A stretch of 64,000 bases of DNA from Vanessa cardui (lineage: Eukaryota > Arthropoda > Insecta > Lepidoptera > Nymphalidae): assembly GCF_905220365.1 (NCBI RefSeq), contig NC_061136.1, positions 12,565,702 through 12,629,701 of the forward strand, given 5' to 3'. Below the pieces are notes generated by a model. That model did no database searches and was not told where the DNA came from. It was given only the letters and a program-made list of their open reading frames with translations. Below are positions 38,309-53,200 of the stretch, one piece after another. Position 1 is the first letter of the stretch. Each line of letters begins with the position of its first letter. Position numbers and translations under genes: made by a program.

Positions 38309-39540
38309 ACTGTATACATCGTTTGATCGAAGTCGTACCGTCTAACGTGTCACGTTACTTTATCGTGACGTTATTTCCAAGGCACGACGTCGCACGTTAT
38401 GCGATGCCAAAACGTGCCACGTCACGTCGGATGTAAGTGTAACGTGTTTGTGTATCGTAGCCCTAAGGCAATGTGTTTCGAGTCTTATCTTTACAAAATA
38501 GCCACGTAGTTCCAACCTGCTTGTGCAATAAAAAAATGCATACTCATTGCATCAATTACATAGATCGTTACAAGCAATAAGGATATGTAGCTGTTGTTTC
38601 TTTATTACTATTGCGTCCTTCTAATTAGTCACAACTTAATAATACAGTTAAATCAGTCGAAATGACCGACTACAACTCAAGGAATATTACTGCAATGTTG
38701 ATAGTAATGATTTCATATCCGGACAAGCCTTGAGTATTTACATGCTTTATTTGTGTAACCTCACTGGGAAATCGGAGTAGATAGCTTAAACTCATAATTG
38801 TACAGTCGGGGTAAGGCAAGGTTCGTAACCTTAGGATCTACTTTCGTGTGCTCAGAATGAGCGATAATCTGCTTTACCGATTGCGAATATATGACACTGA
38901 CAGACATATTTTGACAATTCAGTAGAAGATAATCTATCTAATTATATTAAGAAGATGTTGCACTATTTTGAACCAAGTTATCATACTATGTAAGTTTAAT
39001 TTTATATGCAGTTGCCAGTTAGTAATAAAGGAATGAATTTGAAAACTGACGAAGGTTTTCTTACTCTGTCTGTACATACATATAAATACATATAATATTA
39101 ATATAAGCAATACTTATGACATTTGAAGGGAATTAACTTTAGGATAGGAGAGGGAACAGTGAACTCTTCAAATTTTCTGAGGTTTTATATTTTATTTTGA
39201 AAATATAATGTTTTAAAAACATTTTATTAGCATAATATGTTGTTATAAATACTTACATTTAGGACTGTAATGTCGTAACTACCAACAACATTATATGTAA
39301 TTGTGTTCTTCCTACATTGGTGTTTTAATATGCTCCCAAAAGTTTATAATATATAATATAGTCATAATCAAAAACAAGGTTCAGAATCAATGACACTAAT
39401 AATAACATAAAAATATTTTTTATTTGTGTAAAATTGTTTTTCCCACCGACATCAATTCATTTAATCGAAAACAAATGAATAAATCACACGTACATAATAT
39501 ATTTACATAACAAACGTAAAAATAAAAACCCTCTAGTACC
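38309..39540. other. Intergenic, nothing recognised
   Basis: A stretch dense in 'acgt' ('cgtgacgttatttcc', 'cgtgccacgtcacgtcgg') at 38350-38450 stands out but matches nothing I know. Confidence 0.35.
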
Positions 39541-39600
39541 TACTTATCCTACTAATATTATAAATGCGAAAGTTTGTGAGGATGGATGTATGTTTTTTTT

Positions 39601-39888
39601 ATGGTGTAGGTTGGCGGACGAGCCTATGAACCACCTGATGGTAAGTGGTCACCATCACCCATTGACAATGACGCTGTAAGAAATATTAACTAATCCTTAC
39701 ATCGTCAATGTGCCACCAACCTTGGGAACTGAGATGTTATGTCCCTTGTGCCTGTAGTTACACTGGCTCATTCACCCTTCAAACCGGAACACAACAATAC
39801 TGAGTACTGTTATTTGGCGGTGGAATAACTGATGAGTGGGTGGTACCTACCCAGACAGGCTTGCACAAAGCCCTACCACTAAATGTTT
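39601..39888 (-). repeat. Dispersed SINE-like repeat, copy d
   Basis: Reverse complement of the 631-896 family, well preserved ('ttggcggacgagcctatg' to 'gcttgcacaaagccctacc'). Preceded by 'ctactaatattataaatgcg', another common lepidopteran repeat edge. Confidence 0.8.
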
Positions 39889-40839
39889 GTTATCCTTTTA
39901 CGAATAACCTACTAAACGATTTTGGATAAAAATTTACTTTTATAGGTTATACAACAGAATAACACATAGGTTGCTATTTACATTTATTTTATGTAATTTG
40001 GTCATAATATAATGATACATATCAAGTACCCGTACGATGCCTGCCTGATGATGTTTAAAGACAAAGAATTACAGTACCAAGTAATTTTAATCAGCTTAAT
40101 ATTATTTTGTAATTGTCTCCTCAGTTTATATCGAAAATATCCAGCTTTCCACATCAGGAAGTAAAAAAATTCCCCAAACATTGCTAAAAGCAATCTGATA
40201 ATGATAAAATTAATTAATTATCTTAAAATAGTTATTTATATTAATTGATAGTATTGTTTAAAACCTAATCGGGTATTTGGTACATAATTATTTATTCATG
40301 AATTGAAACATCTTGGTCCCTTAATTTTGTTCATACATTTATATATTAGTCCTTAGTATCAAACTTTGGTTCAATAAGATTTTAATAAAAGTTCCTTATA
40401 AAGTAATCACTAAGTATATATATATTTTTTTCGTTGATGAACTTTAAAGTAAATAATGTATTTCAAAGGCCAAATACCATCCAAGGATTCCAAGGAAAAT
40501 AATCCTATAAAGAGAAAGAACATCCCTTAAAAGACACACCGTTTTCCAAGTCATTAAACATGTATAAAAACTACAACTTCAGATATAATATGATGCAGAT
40601 TCATATTTACATTGCACATAACAATAAAACAATATATTTGATTCTTGACATTAAATAGTAGCCTGGCAATAAAAACATGCAGGCACACAAAAATATATAA
40701 CAAATTAGAGATAAGATACCCCAAAGGCACGGATATGTTTGCATGGATACAAATATAACAAAAAAATATATCAGTAGGGCGTTATACACGAGGTTATTGC
40801 ACGGCCTTACTTATACTCTACACAGCGTATCAGTGAATA

Positions 40840-41049
40840 GGGGTAATTCTACTAAATTATAACGGTTTTTATACGTTCCAGATTCAAAAAACTCAGCAAA
40901 TAATAATTAATTAAATCGTAACTGAGGAGCAATTCTACTTATTTTTATCGGTTGCGAAACGTTCCCGATTATATTTCGCAACACAACTCCAACGAATACG
41001 TTTCGATTGGATTTGACCAGCGAGCATTTTTTAGTAGAATTGTCGCCCC
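40840..41049. mobile_element. MITE family 4 with 'ggggtaattctacta' ends
   Basis: Left GGGG-TAATTCTACTAAA, right TTTAGTAGAATTGTCGCCCC, inverted with small differences; 210 bp. An isolated end (gtagaattatcccc) appears near 42700. Located just 3' of the FA2H stop. Confidence 0.65.
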
Positions 41050-41290
41050 GTGCAAGTGTAAGAATGTATAGTTAAAATCGTTTACACTCTTTCTGTCTTT
41101 GATAATTTCATATTTGAAAGAAGAAGACAGAACATCAGTTCAAATCGCTGTACAATGTTTGTAAATTTTATATACACAAATATTTTCAAGCTATTTCGTG
41201 TTATCCCTAAAAACTGATTCAATTTAAGACTATTCCCTTATAGTAAATCGCTTAGGAAATACCCGACATACCCCCCACTACTAATATAAG

Positions 41291-44200
41291 TTACCAGCGC
41301 AAAGCGAAATTCAATTTCTTAACTTGCACAATAGTCTTGAAAACATAATCCCATAATTTACTGCTGATGCCGAACGCTGAAATAAAAATATTTTTATTAA
41401 ATAGGTGAATACATCAAAAACTTATTTATATAAAATGTTTTGTAACATTGATATTATTTTCAATACTAAAGTAACAAGATAATATTTATATTCAATGTTA
41501 GTTACAAGCTTTCATTTTTATTTAGTTGTTATTACGTCCATATTTGCAACTGAATTTTGACCCAAAGTTACTGAAAATTGTCTCTGCTTATAGTACTAAA
41601 ACTATGTATTGTCGCTTGCATTTTATTTAAACAGTATTAAGTTTTGTGTTTATTCTTTTACCCTACAAGCTTATCGGGTGTACCTTATGCGTATACACTT
41701 CGTTTAAGAAAACAGATAATTTTACTAAGCGTAAGTAAACTGAATTTAAAATATGACACAATCTATTGTGTTAAGTTTTATTCGTTTTACTTTAGCTATT
41801 AAATAATGCTTTTACAAAATGGTTTACCTTTGTCATGATTTAAGAAGTGATGGTTGGAGTGGTACCGTTTCATTGCGTAGAAATAAGTTCCATCGCTCGG
41901 GGAACCGTGGTGCACGTAGTAGTGTATCATGTCGTATATGAGATAACCTGTTAATTTAAGCACGGTTGGAAAAGCTGTAGTAAGAATTAAACTACGAGTA
42001 CCTGCTAACAATTATGACGTCAACGATATTTTCACTGGGCTTCGAAGCCTTTACGAAATGAACAAAGATATTTTTAGCTATAAAATTGAAACTTGCTTAC
42101 CCGTAAGAGAGCCGATTGCTTTAACAAGAGGATAAGTGAATATGGGCCAAACGAGAGTCAGAAGTGTGATTACAATCATGAGGGCCGGTATTGGTGGAAA
42201 TACTTGTCTCAATCCATCAAAAGGAACCTGTAATGAAAAATACATTTTAATATTATCCTTCCAATTTCCCACTCAAATTAAGTTAAATTATCCAAAAATA
42301 TTTTATTAAGTAGCGCCTACGTTAACTATGCTTAATTGAAATAAAATCCTGTGTAGCAAAGATGCCAGAAAAATGTTCCATTACTGAGCTCTCTCCATTC
42401 AAGGTTTAGAGATTATTTCGCCAAGACTCTCCAATGAATACAGATGAAACAGATTGCGATCGAAACGTAACCCGAGAAAGCAAATCGACGTATCAAATTT
42501 ACGAATATTTGTTACGCACGTTGTTACGTTTGTGTAAAGATCATATTCACATAAGAAATAAATATTGATAATTTTGAATGGCGTACTTAAATCGGATATG
42601 ATCGGTTTTACGAATTTTGTCGAAGCTACATCTAAGTTGTGTCGTACTTAGATGTAGCTTGTTTCGATTGCGATTATTACTTAAGTAAGAATACGTTAGT
42701 AGAATTATCCCCAGCTTAGTGCTCTATATACCTTATGATGCATTCCATGAATAAGGAAATGCACTTGAATCATCCGAAGTGATGAGCCAGGGTCGTAGTG
42801 GAACACCCATCTGTGGAGAGAATACTCCAAAAACGTCCAAAAGATGAAACCGAAAACTATGTGCCATATGAATTGAAGATTTGACATCTGTCGGTCTGCG
42901 CAATCTGTAAGATAAGATTATTTAACATATGGCGATACATATATTTGAAACTTTGATAAATTTCATATGCGCTGTATTAGTCATTACGGTAATATAATGT
43001 ATTTATCATTGATTAAATAAGCGCGGAATCATTTTATCCAATACGTATTCATTACTGATTGAAATTGTATCCTTATCGTTAATTTTTTATCTGTTACGAC
43101 GATAACTGTTACGATTCTTATCAACTGAATCATCGTAGAAGAATTTTAGCCGGAAATATTATTATTATAAACTTCAAAAAAAGTATTGTAATCGTTTTTT
43201 TTTTTTAAATTATAGTATGTTTCCTTAAAAAGGTAAATCATCGTAGAAGAATTTTAGCCGGAAATATTATAGATTATATAAGACAAACTTTAATAAAAAA
43301 AATAATGTAATCCAATTTTTTTTTAATTATAGTATATTTCCTTAAAAACGTAAATAATTTTTTCTTAAGATATAATGTGTTGATCTCGCTCGATTGGACG
43401 TTATCGATAAAACATTCCTTACGGAAACCCCGTAACTCTCTGCTCCGTATTTGTACAAACTGTTACAGGTCCATTCATCACAACGCATCTTCCAACCGTG
43501 ATTTATATGGCAAAAGAGGTGCTACATCGCTAATAGCGCGTATCGAAAAAGAAAAAGTAAGATGCAAAAATATTTAAAAAAAAAATAAAACACTCTGCTC
43601 CGTATTTGTACACACTGTTACAAGTCTGTTCATCACAACGCATCTTCCAATCGTGATTTATATGGCAAAAGAGGTGCTACATCGCTAATAGCGCGTAAAA
43701 AAGAAAAAATAAGTCGCAAATATATTTAAAAAAAAATTGCGAAAATAAGTAGAGGGTTCAGTTAATATTGTGATGCTTAATATTCCAATATGACTAAAGT
43801 AGTCTTATTCCTTCAAATTATTTATCTTTTTGGAGGGGAATATGAAGGAATATTCGTTTAGAAATATTAAATTAAGCTATTTCACATAAATCGTCACATT
43901 ATCTTGTGTGAATGAATTGAAATGTGAATAATGCGTATGAATTTATCATCTTATACACTTAATACTAACCTTCACATTGAACATAGTCAAAGTACTGTGA
44001 AAATCCCAAGTATAAGATTACTGGTATCCAGAAAATAGGCACGACGTACCATGGTGTGAACGTCATATACTCCAGCATGGGGTTCGAGAACAGCCGGCAT
44101 TTCCTATAAACGGCGCTGTTCACCCATTTCTGGTAATGAGGCGCTATCTTGTGTAACTGGGACAGGATAGGCTTCGACCAATCCAGTCTACTCTGCAAAA

Positions 44201-47200
44201 GATTAGGAACAAATTAGTCACACAGACGTCGTGCTTTTCGTATTACAACAATAATTCATTGCATAACGATATGAAAAGGTTTCAGTAAACAAATAAAACA
44301 TTCTATGATGTTAACGAATGCCGGCACTATCGCTAATAAACGATCTACTACCTAGTTCTATAAATCGAATGCAGATGATTTAGGATGCGTTCAAAATAAT
44401 GGAGTCCTCCTTCTCGTGGGAAGCGAGTTGTCAAGCTGGTCTGATTTGACAACGCAGTCAGATTAGACTCTAACGAGTTTACCGTATTGAGATATTCCGT
44501 AACCTCAGTCTGTCACAGACCGATAGTGTTCCCTACAATGGCACATCGAGCGCGCAGATGCTCGAGCATACTGCCGTTTACTAACGTTTTGGGGTTTGAA
44601 CTTCGAACGTCATGTGGTAGGCATAAAAAATTGCCAATTTGATTCAAAATGACATCAGAATCGATTCATATTCATATAGATTAGTAATTTTCTCGGAATA
44701 TGCACGTGCGTGGCGCGCAGTCAATAAGTATGCACTCCAAGACAACTCTCTATGTTGACGTATACCACTTTTGATGACTGTAGAGAACAATACGAGAATA
44801 ACGCAAAGGCTACGTGCTTCGAAACTGCCCACAAGTGGGATGTGATGAATGAGAGGTTATCAGGTGCTTCTCGACCCACTGTATTGGTCGAGTGCGTAGA
44901 GGAAATTAAGCGACTTTCTTCAATCCCCACGGTTTTATGTCACCCCCCCCCCCCTCCGCTTCTATTGTGCATGATATTAAATTGAGTATGATGAAAACTA
45001 AGTTTAAAATTTATTTCGTAGCTATCGTTTCGCTCCCCTTGAGCATAAAGTACAAAGCGGTACAAAGTAATTACAATTAGGATATTATTAATTTTCACAT
45101 ACATACTTTCTGCACCGAAATTTTGAGTACATTATTACGATATCGTATTGAACTTCAGTGTAATCACTATCATCGCCACTTCATAGTATGAAACAAAGTC
45201 GTTTTCTCTGTCCCTAGGTATATCCCTTTGTATGCTTAAATCTTTAAAACTACGCAACGGATTATGATGCGGTTTTTTTAATAGATAGACTGATTCGAGA
45301 GGAAGGTTTTTGTATGTAATACTTGAACAAACAACAAGTAAAGAAACACTGATAATTTTAGAAGTTTCTAAACAGATGTCATAAGTCAACAAATTCTGTT
45401 GTACATTTAGTATCAGCTTTGCAGTCGAGCTAAGACGGGGCGGGTCGCTAGTACTTAAAAAAAAAAAAAACGACTGTCAGCCGATAAATATCCCACAGCT
45501 GAGTTAAGGCCTGGAGAGAAGGTTTGCAGATAGTCTTCTATGATGCTCAATTACAAGTTGATGGACAACCATGTGCCAGATTTTCATCAGAGATACAAGT
45601 TTATTTTATATGTTTTCCTTCCTACTGCAGGAGATCAATCATTTACACTAATTGAGTACATCAAAATTCAACACTGGTCAAGTTTTCGCGGGAGTCTTAA
45701 CTAAGGATTTACGTGTTTTGTATTAAACTGAGTTGGTTTTATGAAATAAAACATTAAAACTTATGGTAGGTACTTATGGTGGTAGGTACCACCCACTCAT
45801 CAGTTATTCTACCGCCAAATATCAGTACTCAGTATTGTAGTGTTCCGGTTTGAAGAGTGAGTGAGCCAGTGTAACTATAGGCACAAGGGACATGACATCT
45901 TGGTTCCCAAGGTTGGTTGCATATTGACGATGTAAGGAATTGTTATATTTCTTACAGCGTCATTGTCACCACTTACCATTTGGTAGCCCATATGCTCCGC
46001 CAAACTACATACATCATAAAAAAAAAACTTAGTACACGCAACAGAAGTACAACGTTACATACTATGTTCCGTTGCACGTATATTCGACATAGAAATTTAA
46101 CTCTGATTGCCCAATAATGAAATACAGGTAGGTAAACTCATTAACAGTGTATTCCATATAATGTTCACGGTACATTCTACGAATGAAATTGTCTTATTTT
46201 AACATTAATATTTATTTTTTAAAAAAAGAGCAAGCCGTCAAAACAAAAGAGTATTTAAAGTTTTTTTTTTTTATTTATCTATACGCTGACAATAATCTAA
46301 TGTCAACGGTAATCTTATCAACGGCGATATACTCAAGTGTGTCATTTTAAAAGATTATATAAGAGACCAAGTGAAAAATACATTATTCACTCGTTTAAAT
46401 ATTCGGTTAAGAATGCCAAGCATTTGTCATACAATTGTTATCGTTAATAATAGATTATCCACATGGAAAATATCTAGTAATATTAGATTAGATACGCAAT
46501 TGTTAATTCGTTCATCCTTGTGATTACAGGGATACACGCTTAAAAGGCTATTTTGTTTTGTACTAATTAGCCACATTCCATAATTAAGTCAATAATGGTT
46601 TCAACAATTTCGATGTTTTTTTTACTGCACTTGAAATGGTTTATACTTTAATAGGTTAAAAAAAAAACAATATAAAATATTAAACGTTTATTAAATTCCA
46701 AATACGAAATTGCAAAAACTTTTATTTTTTTATTCATATTTTTTTGAAGTTTGAACGATGTTGGAAGCGGACTATTTTTTAAAATAAAATCGACGTCAAG
46801 TTTATTTGAATCATACAATAGCATATAAATAATATGTCATAATCTTGACCAATTTTTTCGACGCTTTATCAGCTTTGGGAGTCTATCTAGACATATAATT
46901 AATCTAAGAGAGTATGAATAATTATATATAATAATGTATAAATATATACCTATATAAATATGTCGCCACTTTTACATATTGACAGCTTGACCAAATATTT
47001 GAAAGCAAAAAGTCACAACAGCACTAATTGACCAATTGAGCTGATGGTAGAATTGCACAAAAAAAATTAGCAGAAAAGGTTTTCCAACTACGTAACAGCA
47101 AAACTTATAGCGCTGATTTAGCTGTTGAGGCAAGCCAATAGCGCATCAGACAAATAGTGCAAGTGTGTGCGCAAAAATCGGTGAACGTTTTATCTCCTCA

Positions 47201-50200
47201 CTCACTCTTATATCGGAAAGATAAATAAGACGAAAAGAGAAAGAATCACTGGTGTTTAGTAGATCGCCCAGCTCTTTCTTAGAGTATTCAACGTCCTCTA
47301 TCCAAAGGTTGTCTGGAAAAGATCGCTCTTTTAGCGATAAAACCGCCTTTTGTACCGTGTTTTCTATTTTGTTGTGTTACTTCTTGTATTTTTTTGTTTC
47401 GGTGTACAATAAAGTATATTTATCTTATCTTATTTCTTCCATCATCCCATACACAAACTCAAGCTTAGAGTAGAAGAATAGGAAAAGAAGAATAGAAAAG
47501 GAAAAAGTATCTGGAATTTCCAGATACTTTTTCAGTCAAAACAAGACTGACTTTGTTGAGAAACACAAAGTAGAATTTGGATATTAAATAGGTATGACTG
47601 TTGCAATTAATCAAAATTAAACATAGCTACTCTACAAATTATCACCGCCTAGAATGTAAAAAAATTAGCAGTTATATTACGAATTCCTATTATCTCGTCG
47701 AAAAATTTCATGAACCTGTTTCATTAGAGGACACCTCGTCTTTTTTTAAATTTTCTTAATAGCGAATAAAGCTATCCTTACACAAATGAACTAACTCGCA
47801 AATTATATTTACCAATGATTTGTAATACTTAATGCCTTACTATATTACTATTCATTAATTACCCCAACCATTAATACAGGCTTGCGTCTCTTTAATACAC
47901 CCGTAGATTCCGTGCTAACGATGTTTACGCTGAGAAAGATCGAATTAAAAGTCGTAAGTCTTAGTTATAGTTAGCTCCTCGAACGCCGCACCCAGTTAAT
48001 TATCAAATAGTGCTCGCCTTGTACAACCTCGTTGAGGGCGGACTCGACGACTCGAACTTGACGACTATAAGTCCAAAAAATCCTACGAATTTTTATATTT
48101 ATTAAAAAGTTCTCCACTACTTCTTGATTAATTTGACAACAACAAACAACAACAACAGCCTGTAAATTCCCACTGCTGGGCTAAAGGCCTCCTCTCCCTT
48201 TGAGGAGAATGTTTGGAACATATTTATATTAGCGGTGAAGGAAAACATCGTGAGGAAAAATGTATGTGACAAATTTCATAGAAATTCTGTTATATATCTA
48301 TTATACTCTGTATTCGACCAACCCGCATTGGAACAGCGTGGTGGAATATGTTCCAAACCCTCTAACCGATTAATTTGAAATATGCTAGAATTATAGGAAT
48401 TTATATGAAGCCACAACAACACAAGTATAATTTAAAATAAATGCTCTATGTATGTACTTCGTAAATCCATCCATTATTATGTACCCATGTAAATATTTTG
48501 TTAACTGGAGTGCAATGCATTGCGAATAAATAAATATTTGTACACAAACATGTTCTCTTAGTAAAAAATTTAAATAGGTATATCGATTCAAGAGAGTTAT
48601 GTGTTAGAAATATTCTCAATTATTTTTAAGATAGATATATTGTTAAAATTGAAAAGTGGAAGAGAACAAACGATCAAAATATGTGTCTCTTATTCCAAAT
48701 GAATATTAAAAATTGGGGTAATAAGGCAAAAGCCAAAGCCATCAAAAGTTAAATACATTGCCTTATTGCTTATACTCATACAAACGCGGAGGTTAATTTT
48801 TTTGTCCCGGAAGACCCGAACTGCAATTCAAGGGAAACTAACATCCTTGCTAACGTTCCACGTGGTCATGATTTGCAGTAAATACTTTTAAGAAAAATGT
48901 AAAACCTCAAGAATCCATATTTTGTTGTCAAATATTTAAAAAAGGTGAAAGATCACTTTCTTTGTACATGTAAACATATTAGTTTATACACTATAGCGCG
49001 TCAGGTGTAAGTTGGCGTGTGGCAAAAACATGTACTCATTTTTTTTGTTCATTTATATCTTATTTGTTTTACTTGAGTCGAGATGGCCCAGTGGTTAGAA
49101 CGCATGCATCTTAACCGATGATTGCGGGTTCAAACCCAGACAAGCACCGCTGATTCATGTGCTTAATATGTCTTTATAATTCATCTCGTACTCGGCGGTG
49201 AAGGAAAACATCGTGAGGAAACCTGCATGTGACAAATTTCATAGAAATTCTGCCACATGTGTATTCCACCAACCCGCATTGGAACAGCGTGGTGGAATAT
49301 GTTCCAAACCTTCTCTTCTAAGGGAGAGGAGGCCTTTAGCCCAGCAGTGGGAATTTACAAGCTGTTGTTGTTGTTGTTGTTTTACTTACCCTTATTAAGA
49401 AAACTTATCCAAAATCTATTAAAAATGAGACGTAGAGAATTATTTTCTAGGGAGATATTGGTATAAATAAAAATTTTAACAAAAAGAAAAACCGACTTCA
49501 AACAAAACACTATTTTAAAACAAATGAATATGCACGAAAAAGTAATAAAAATAATTGCGTATTCAACATATTTTTTAGAGTCTTCCTAAGTTGAATGAAA
49601 TGAAAAATATTAGACTACTTAAAAGTCGATTAACGATTATATCATGTAGTTATAATTATTGGTATATTTGCAGCCGGTGTCAGCCACGGTGCCCTTGCCC
49701 CAACAATCAAAAGAAAGAAGTGATACGAGCCCCTTGATTGATCCAGTATATTATTGTGTAAAAGGTAATTTGTAAAAAACATATTTGTTAAAGTATTCTC
49801 GTATTGTTTTTTGATAGATATACTGTAGGGTTTTATTGGCTAAAAAAAAAAAAAAAAAAAAAAATACAGACGAATTGATAACCTCCTCCTTTTGGAAGTC
49901 GGTTGAAAATAAACAATGTATTGATATATAATGACAGAACATAATTAGATGTATAAACATAGGGACGATTTTTTCATCGTATTTATACGAATGTTTTCTC
50001 TTTGGTTAAATTGGTTGGTAATTTTTGCTTTTTCAAGTGCCCAGTTAATTTACTATGGTTTGTTTCCTCATTGCTCAAATAGTGACTGTTGCTTGCTAGT
50101 TTGTATTAAATAAATAAATAAATAACAAGAGCAAATTTCCATCATCGCTTATCAACACTTCGAGTACAGAGCCGCACGTAGCACTTGAAATATTAATTTA

Positions 50201-53200
50201 TGTCAGACCTGTCTAAATTCTGAGAGGATTGCTCCCAAAGTTCTCGAATTTCTTTAACAAATATTACAAACGATACTCTAATAACATTACTTTATACAGA
50301 TTAAAAAAATAGTTAGTAAAACAGTTCAGTTACTTTTTATATTCTATTTATTTTTTCTTTGAGTGGTATCAAATTATTTTTGAATATCCTCGTAAATAAT
50401 GTGATATCCTATAATTAAAAGGACATTTAAGTCATTGTTAATAGTTTGATAATGAAATGAATGTAATAATGTTTACTTTTGTTGGTTATCCAAATAATAA
50501 ATAAATGTAGAACAAAAATATTCAAAACATGCTAGCTTCTGAAAGTTTCTCTCAAATTATCAATAAAGATTACGTCCACAGAATTCCGACAATTGAACTA
50601 AATAAAAAACTAGAATATCAAAAATGAATGAACGATTCAGAGTCCGATACTAATTAAACACTTTTATATATCAGATATTTTAAAACAAATATTTTTGAAC
50701 CAAAGTTGTTTTATGTACCCTCCAGAGGAACCTTTCTCTCTTTCTCTCTGACTGAATATCCCAATTCTGCACTATACAGTGGTGGTGGAATTTAATTGAA
50801 ATAAGACACTTGCAGGTTTCCTCACGAGGTTTTCTTTAACGCCATATAATTATTAACATAGAAAAGCTCTTGAAACTCAGTGGCGCCACCTGGGTTTCGA
50901 CCCAGTGCAGTGCCGACTGATACTTGTCATCAGTTAATGCATGAGCTCCTACCATTGCTTGATATAAAGTACACTTTTACTATCACATCATTTAAAATAT
51001 TGATGAGGAATTGTTACTAGCATTCTAGCCACTGTTTCGTGACTATCTTTGATGTTTCTTTGAATATTCTTAATAAGATCTTAAAGTTATTTATTCTTAT
51101 GTAAATAGATGTTTAAAAATTAAAGTTATTTGTTGTCATTTAAATGTTTTTCTGTAACTTTTTGTACCTAATATGTAATGAATCAAATTCGTTCCAACTG
51201 GGTGTCTCATGTCGCCTCTCGTTTTTTATCAATACGTGCTTATCAAGCTAGTATTAGCGTAGGGTGATATTATAATAAAGTATACTAGTACTCGCCTGCG
51301 AATTCGCTCACTTTTAAAAATTTAGTCGTCAGGACATAAATAGTAGCATATTTTCCTTGAAATATAAGATTTATTCTTCCACGAAATACAGTTCAGTAGT
51401 TTAGCTGTGAAATAGCCAGACAGACGGACAATACCACTCGCATTTATAATATTAGCATAGATAAAAATAGATATTGGTATATCTGTTTGACACGAATATG
51501 TTCGATACTGTTTGACTGATCACTTTGAAAGTTTGCATATTGATTTATTCCTAGGAAAACGTTTTTTATAAGAAAGCAAACACAGATTATTTGTATCTCA
51601 ATAAATGAGCAACATAGTACAAAAAGATTATCAGAAATCGGACACGTAGAATGAAAAAGATTAACGCGTTTAAAATAAACCCTTCAACTTTATGTAATAT
51701 CAAGATAAATAAAGATTACTGTACCGAAATTATCGTGTTGTTAATATTTCTTATCCTATCGATAGTATAACGGTATTTTATTATCTGTACCACAGTTTTT
51801 TATTCTCCGTTTTTGGAACAAGTTTTATGACTATATCGATAGTCGATAGGATAGTGGTGGAGGCTAAATCGATAATTCTACTATTGCAATAATTGTACAA
51901 ATATTTTCACAAAGATAATAAATGTCATAAAAATTCTTTATTTTGTTTAAAAAACTTATTATTAGATATTTCAACTAATCAATGTAGTCGGTTACATTTG
52001 TTACTTGGTGGTAGGGCTACGATTAAATAAATAAATATGAGACAACATCACATACATTACTCTGATTCCAATGTAAGTATCTAAAGCACTTGTGTTAGCA
52101 GAAGTAACGACGGTACCACAAGCAGCCAGTCCCAAGACAACATAGAAAACTGATGATAATCTAAATTGACTCGGCCGGGAACCGAACCCGAGCCCTCGGA
52201 GTGGCATACCCATGAAAACCGGTGTAGACCACGGAGATCGTCAATTAAGCTTGTCTGTTATATTCTACCGTCAAACAACAAAACTCGGTATGGTTGAGTT
52301 GCAATCACAATAAAATAACATCTTAGCTATAGCGTAAGACTCAATTAGAATGTAAAATTTTATTTAAAATATTATATTAATTATTATTATTATCTGTATA
52401 TTACAGTATCTGTCACTTTGTCTATTAAACATACAGCTTTTTTTAATCTTTCAACATGAACATTGACGGAAAATGTTTTAGCTGTTTTTCGCGCAAATTA
52501 TTATTTAAAATTCTTATAAAGTTATATAAGAAAACCTAACAGATATTTGTATTTCACAGTTAAGACTAACTTCTTAGAATGCAATATGGGCAGTTGTGAT
52601 TATGTACCATTAGATGACCCATTTGACTACCTATCTATTATATAAAAAATATATAACTTTGAATAATAAATTTTATTTTACAATGACTTTATATATTGCT
52701 TTTATCACTCTACAATTGACACGTAAAATTAAAATCCTAATTGCATATTCTCGACAACTTCATATCATCATTACACAGCATAAAACAGAGTCGCATACCG
52801 CTGTCTGTCCCTACGTATGCTTATATCTGTTAATTAACGCAACGGATTTTGATGCGCTTTTTTTAAATAGTGAGATTTAAGAGGAAGGTTTTTATACATA
52901 ATACATGGACAATATAGAAAAGGAAAACTGATAATTTTTCTATGTGATGTCCTATCAAAAAATTATATTCAATAAATCATTTTCTTTGCTTACAAAAAAA
53001 ACTATGTATTGTCTAATGATTAGAAAACTGTGAACGGTGTAGACATTCTGTAGTATATTTATTATAATAATGATTACAACAACAAACAACAGCAGTCTGT
53101 AAATTACCCACTGCTGGGCTAAGGCCTTCTCTCCCTTTTTAAGAGAAGGCTCGGAACATATGTAATATCCACGCTATTCTAATGTGGATTGATGGAAGCT

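Noticed and set aside
44752..44985. 77-codon plus-strand frame as a real gene
   Set aside because: No homology recognised, ends in a homopolymer C run, lies in an intron; left as unassigned sequence.
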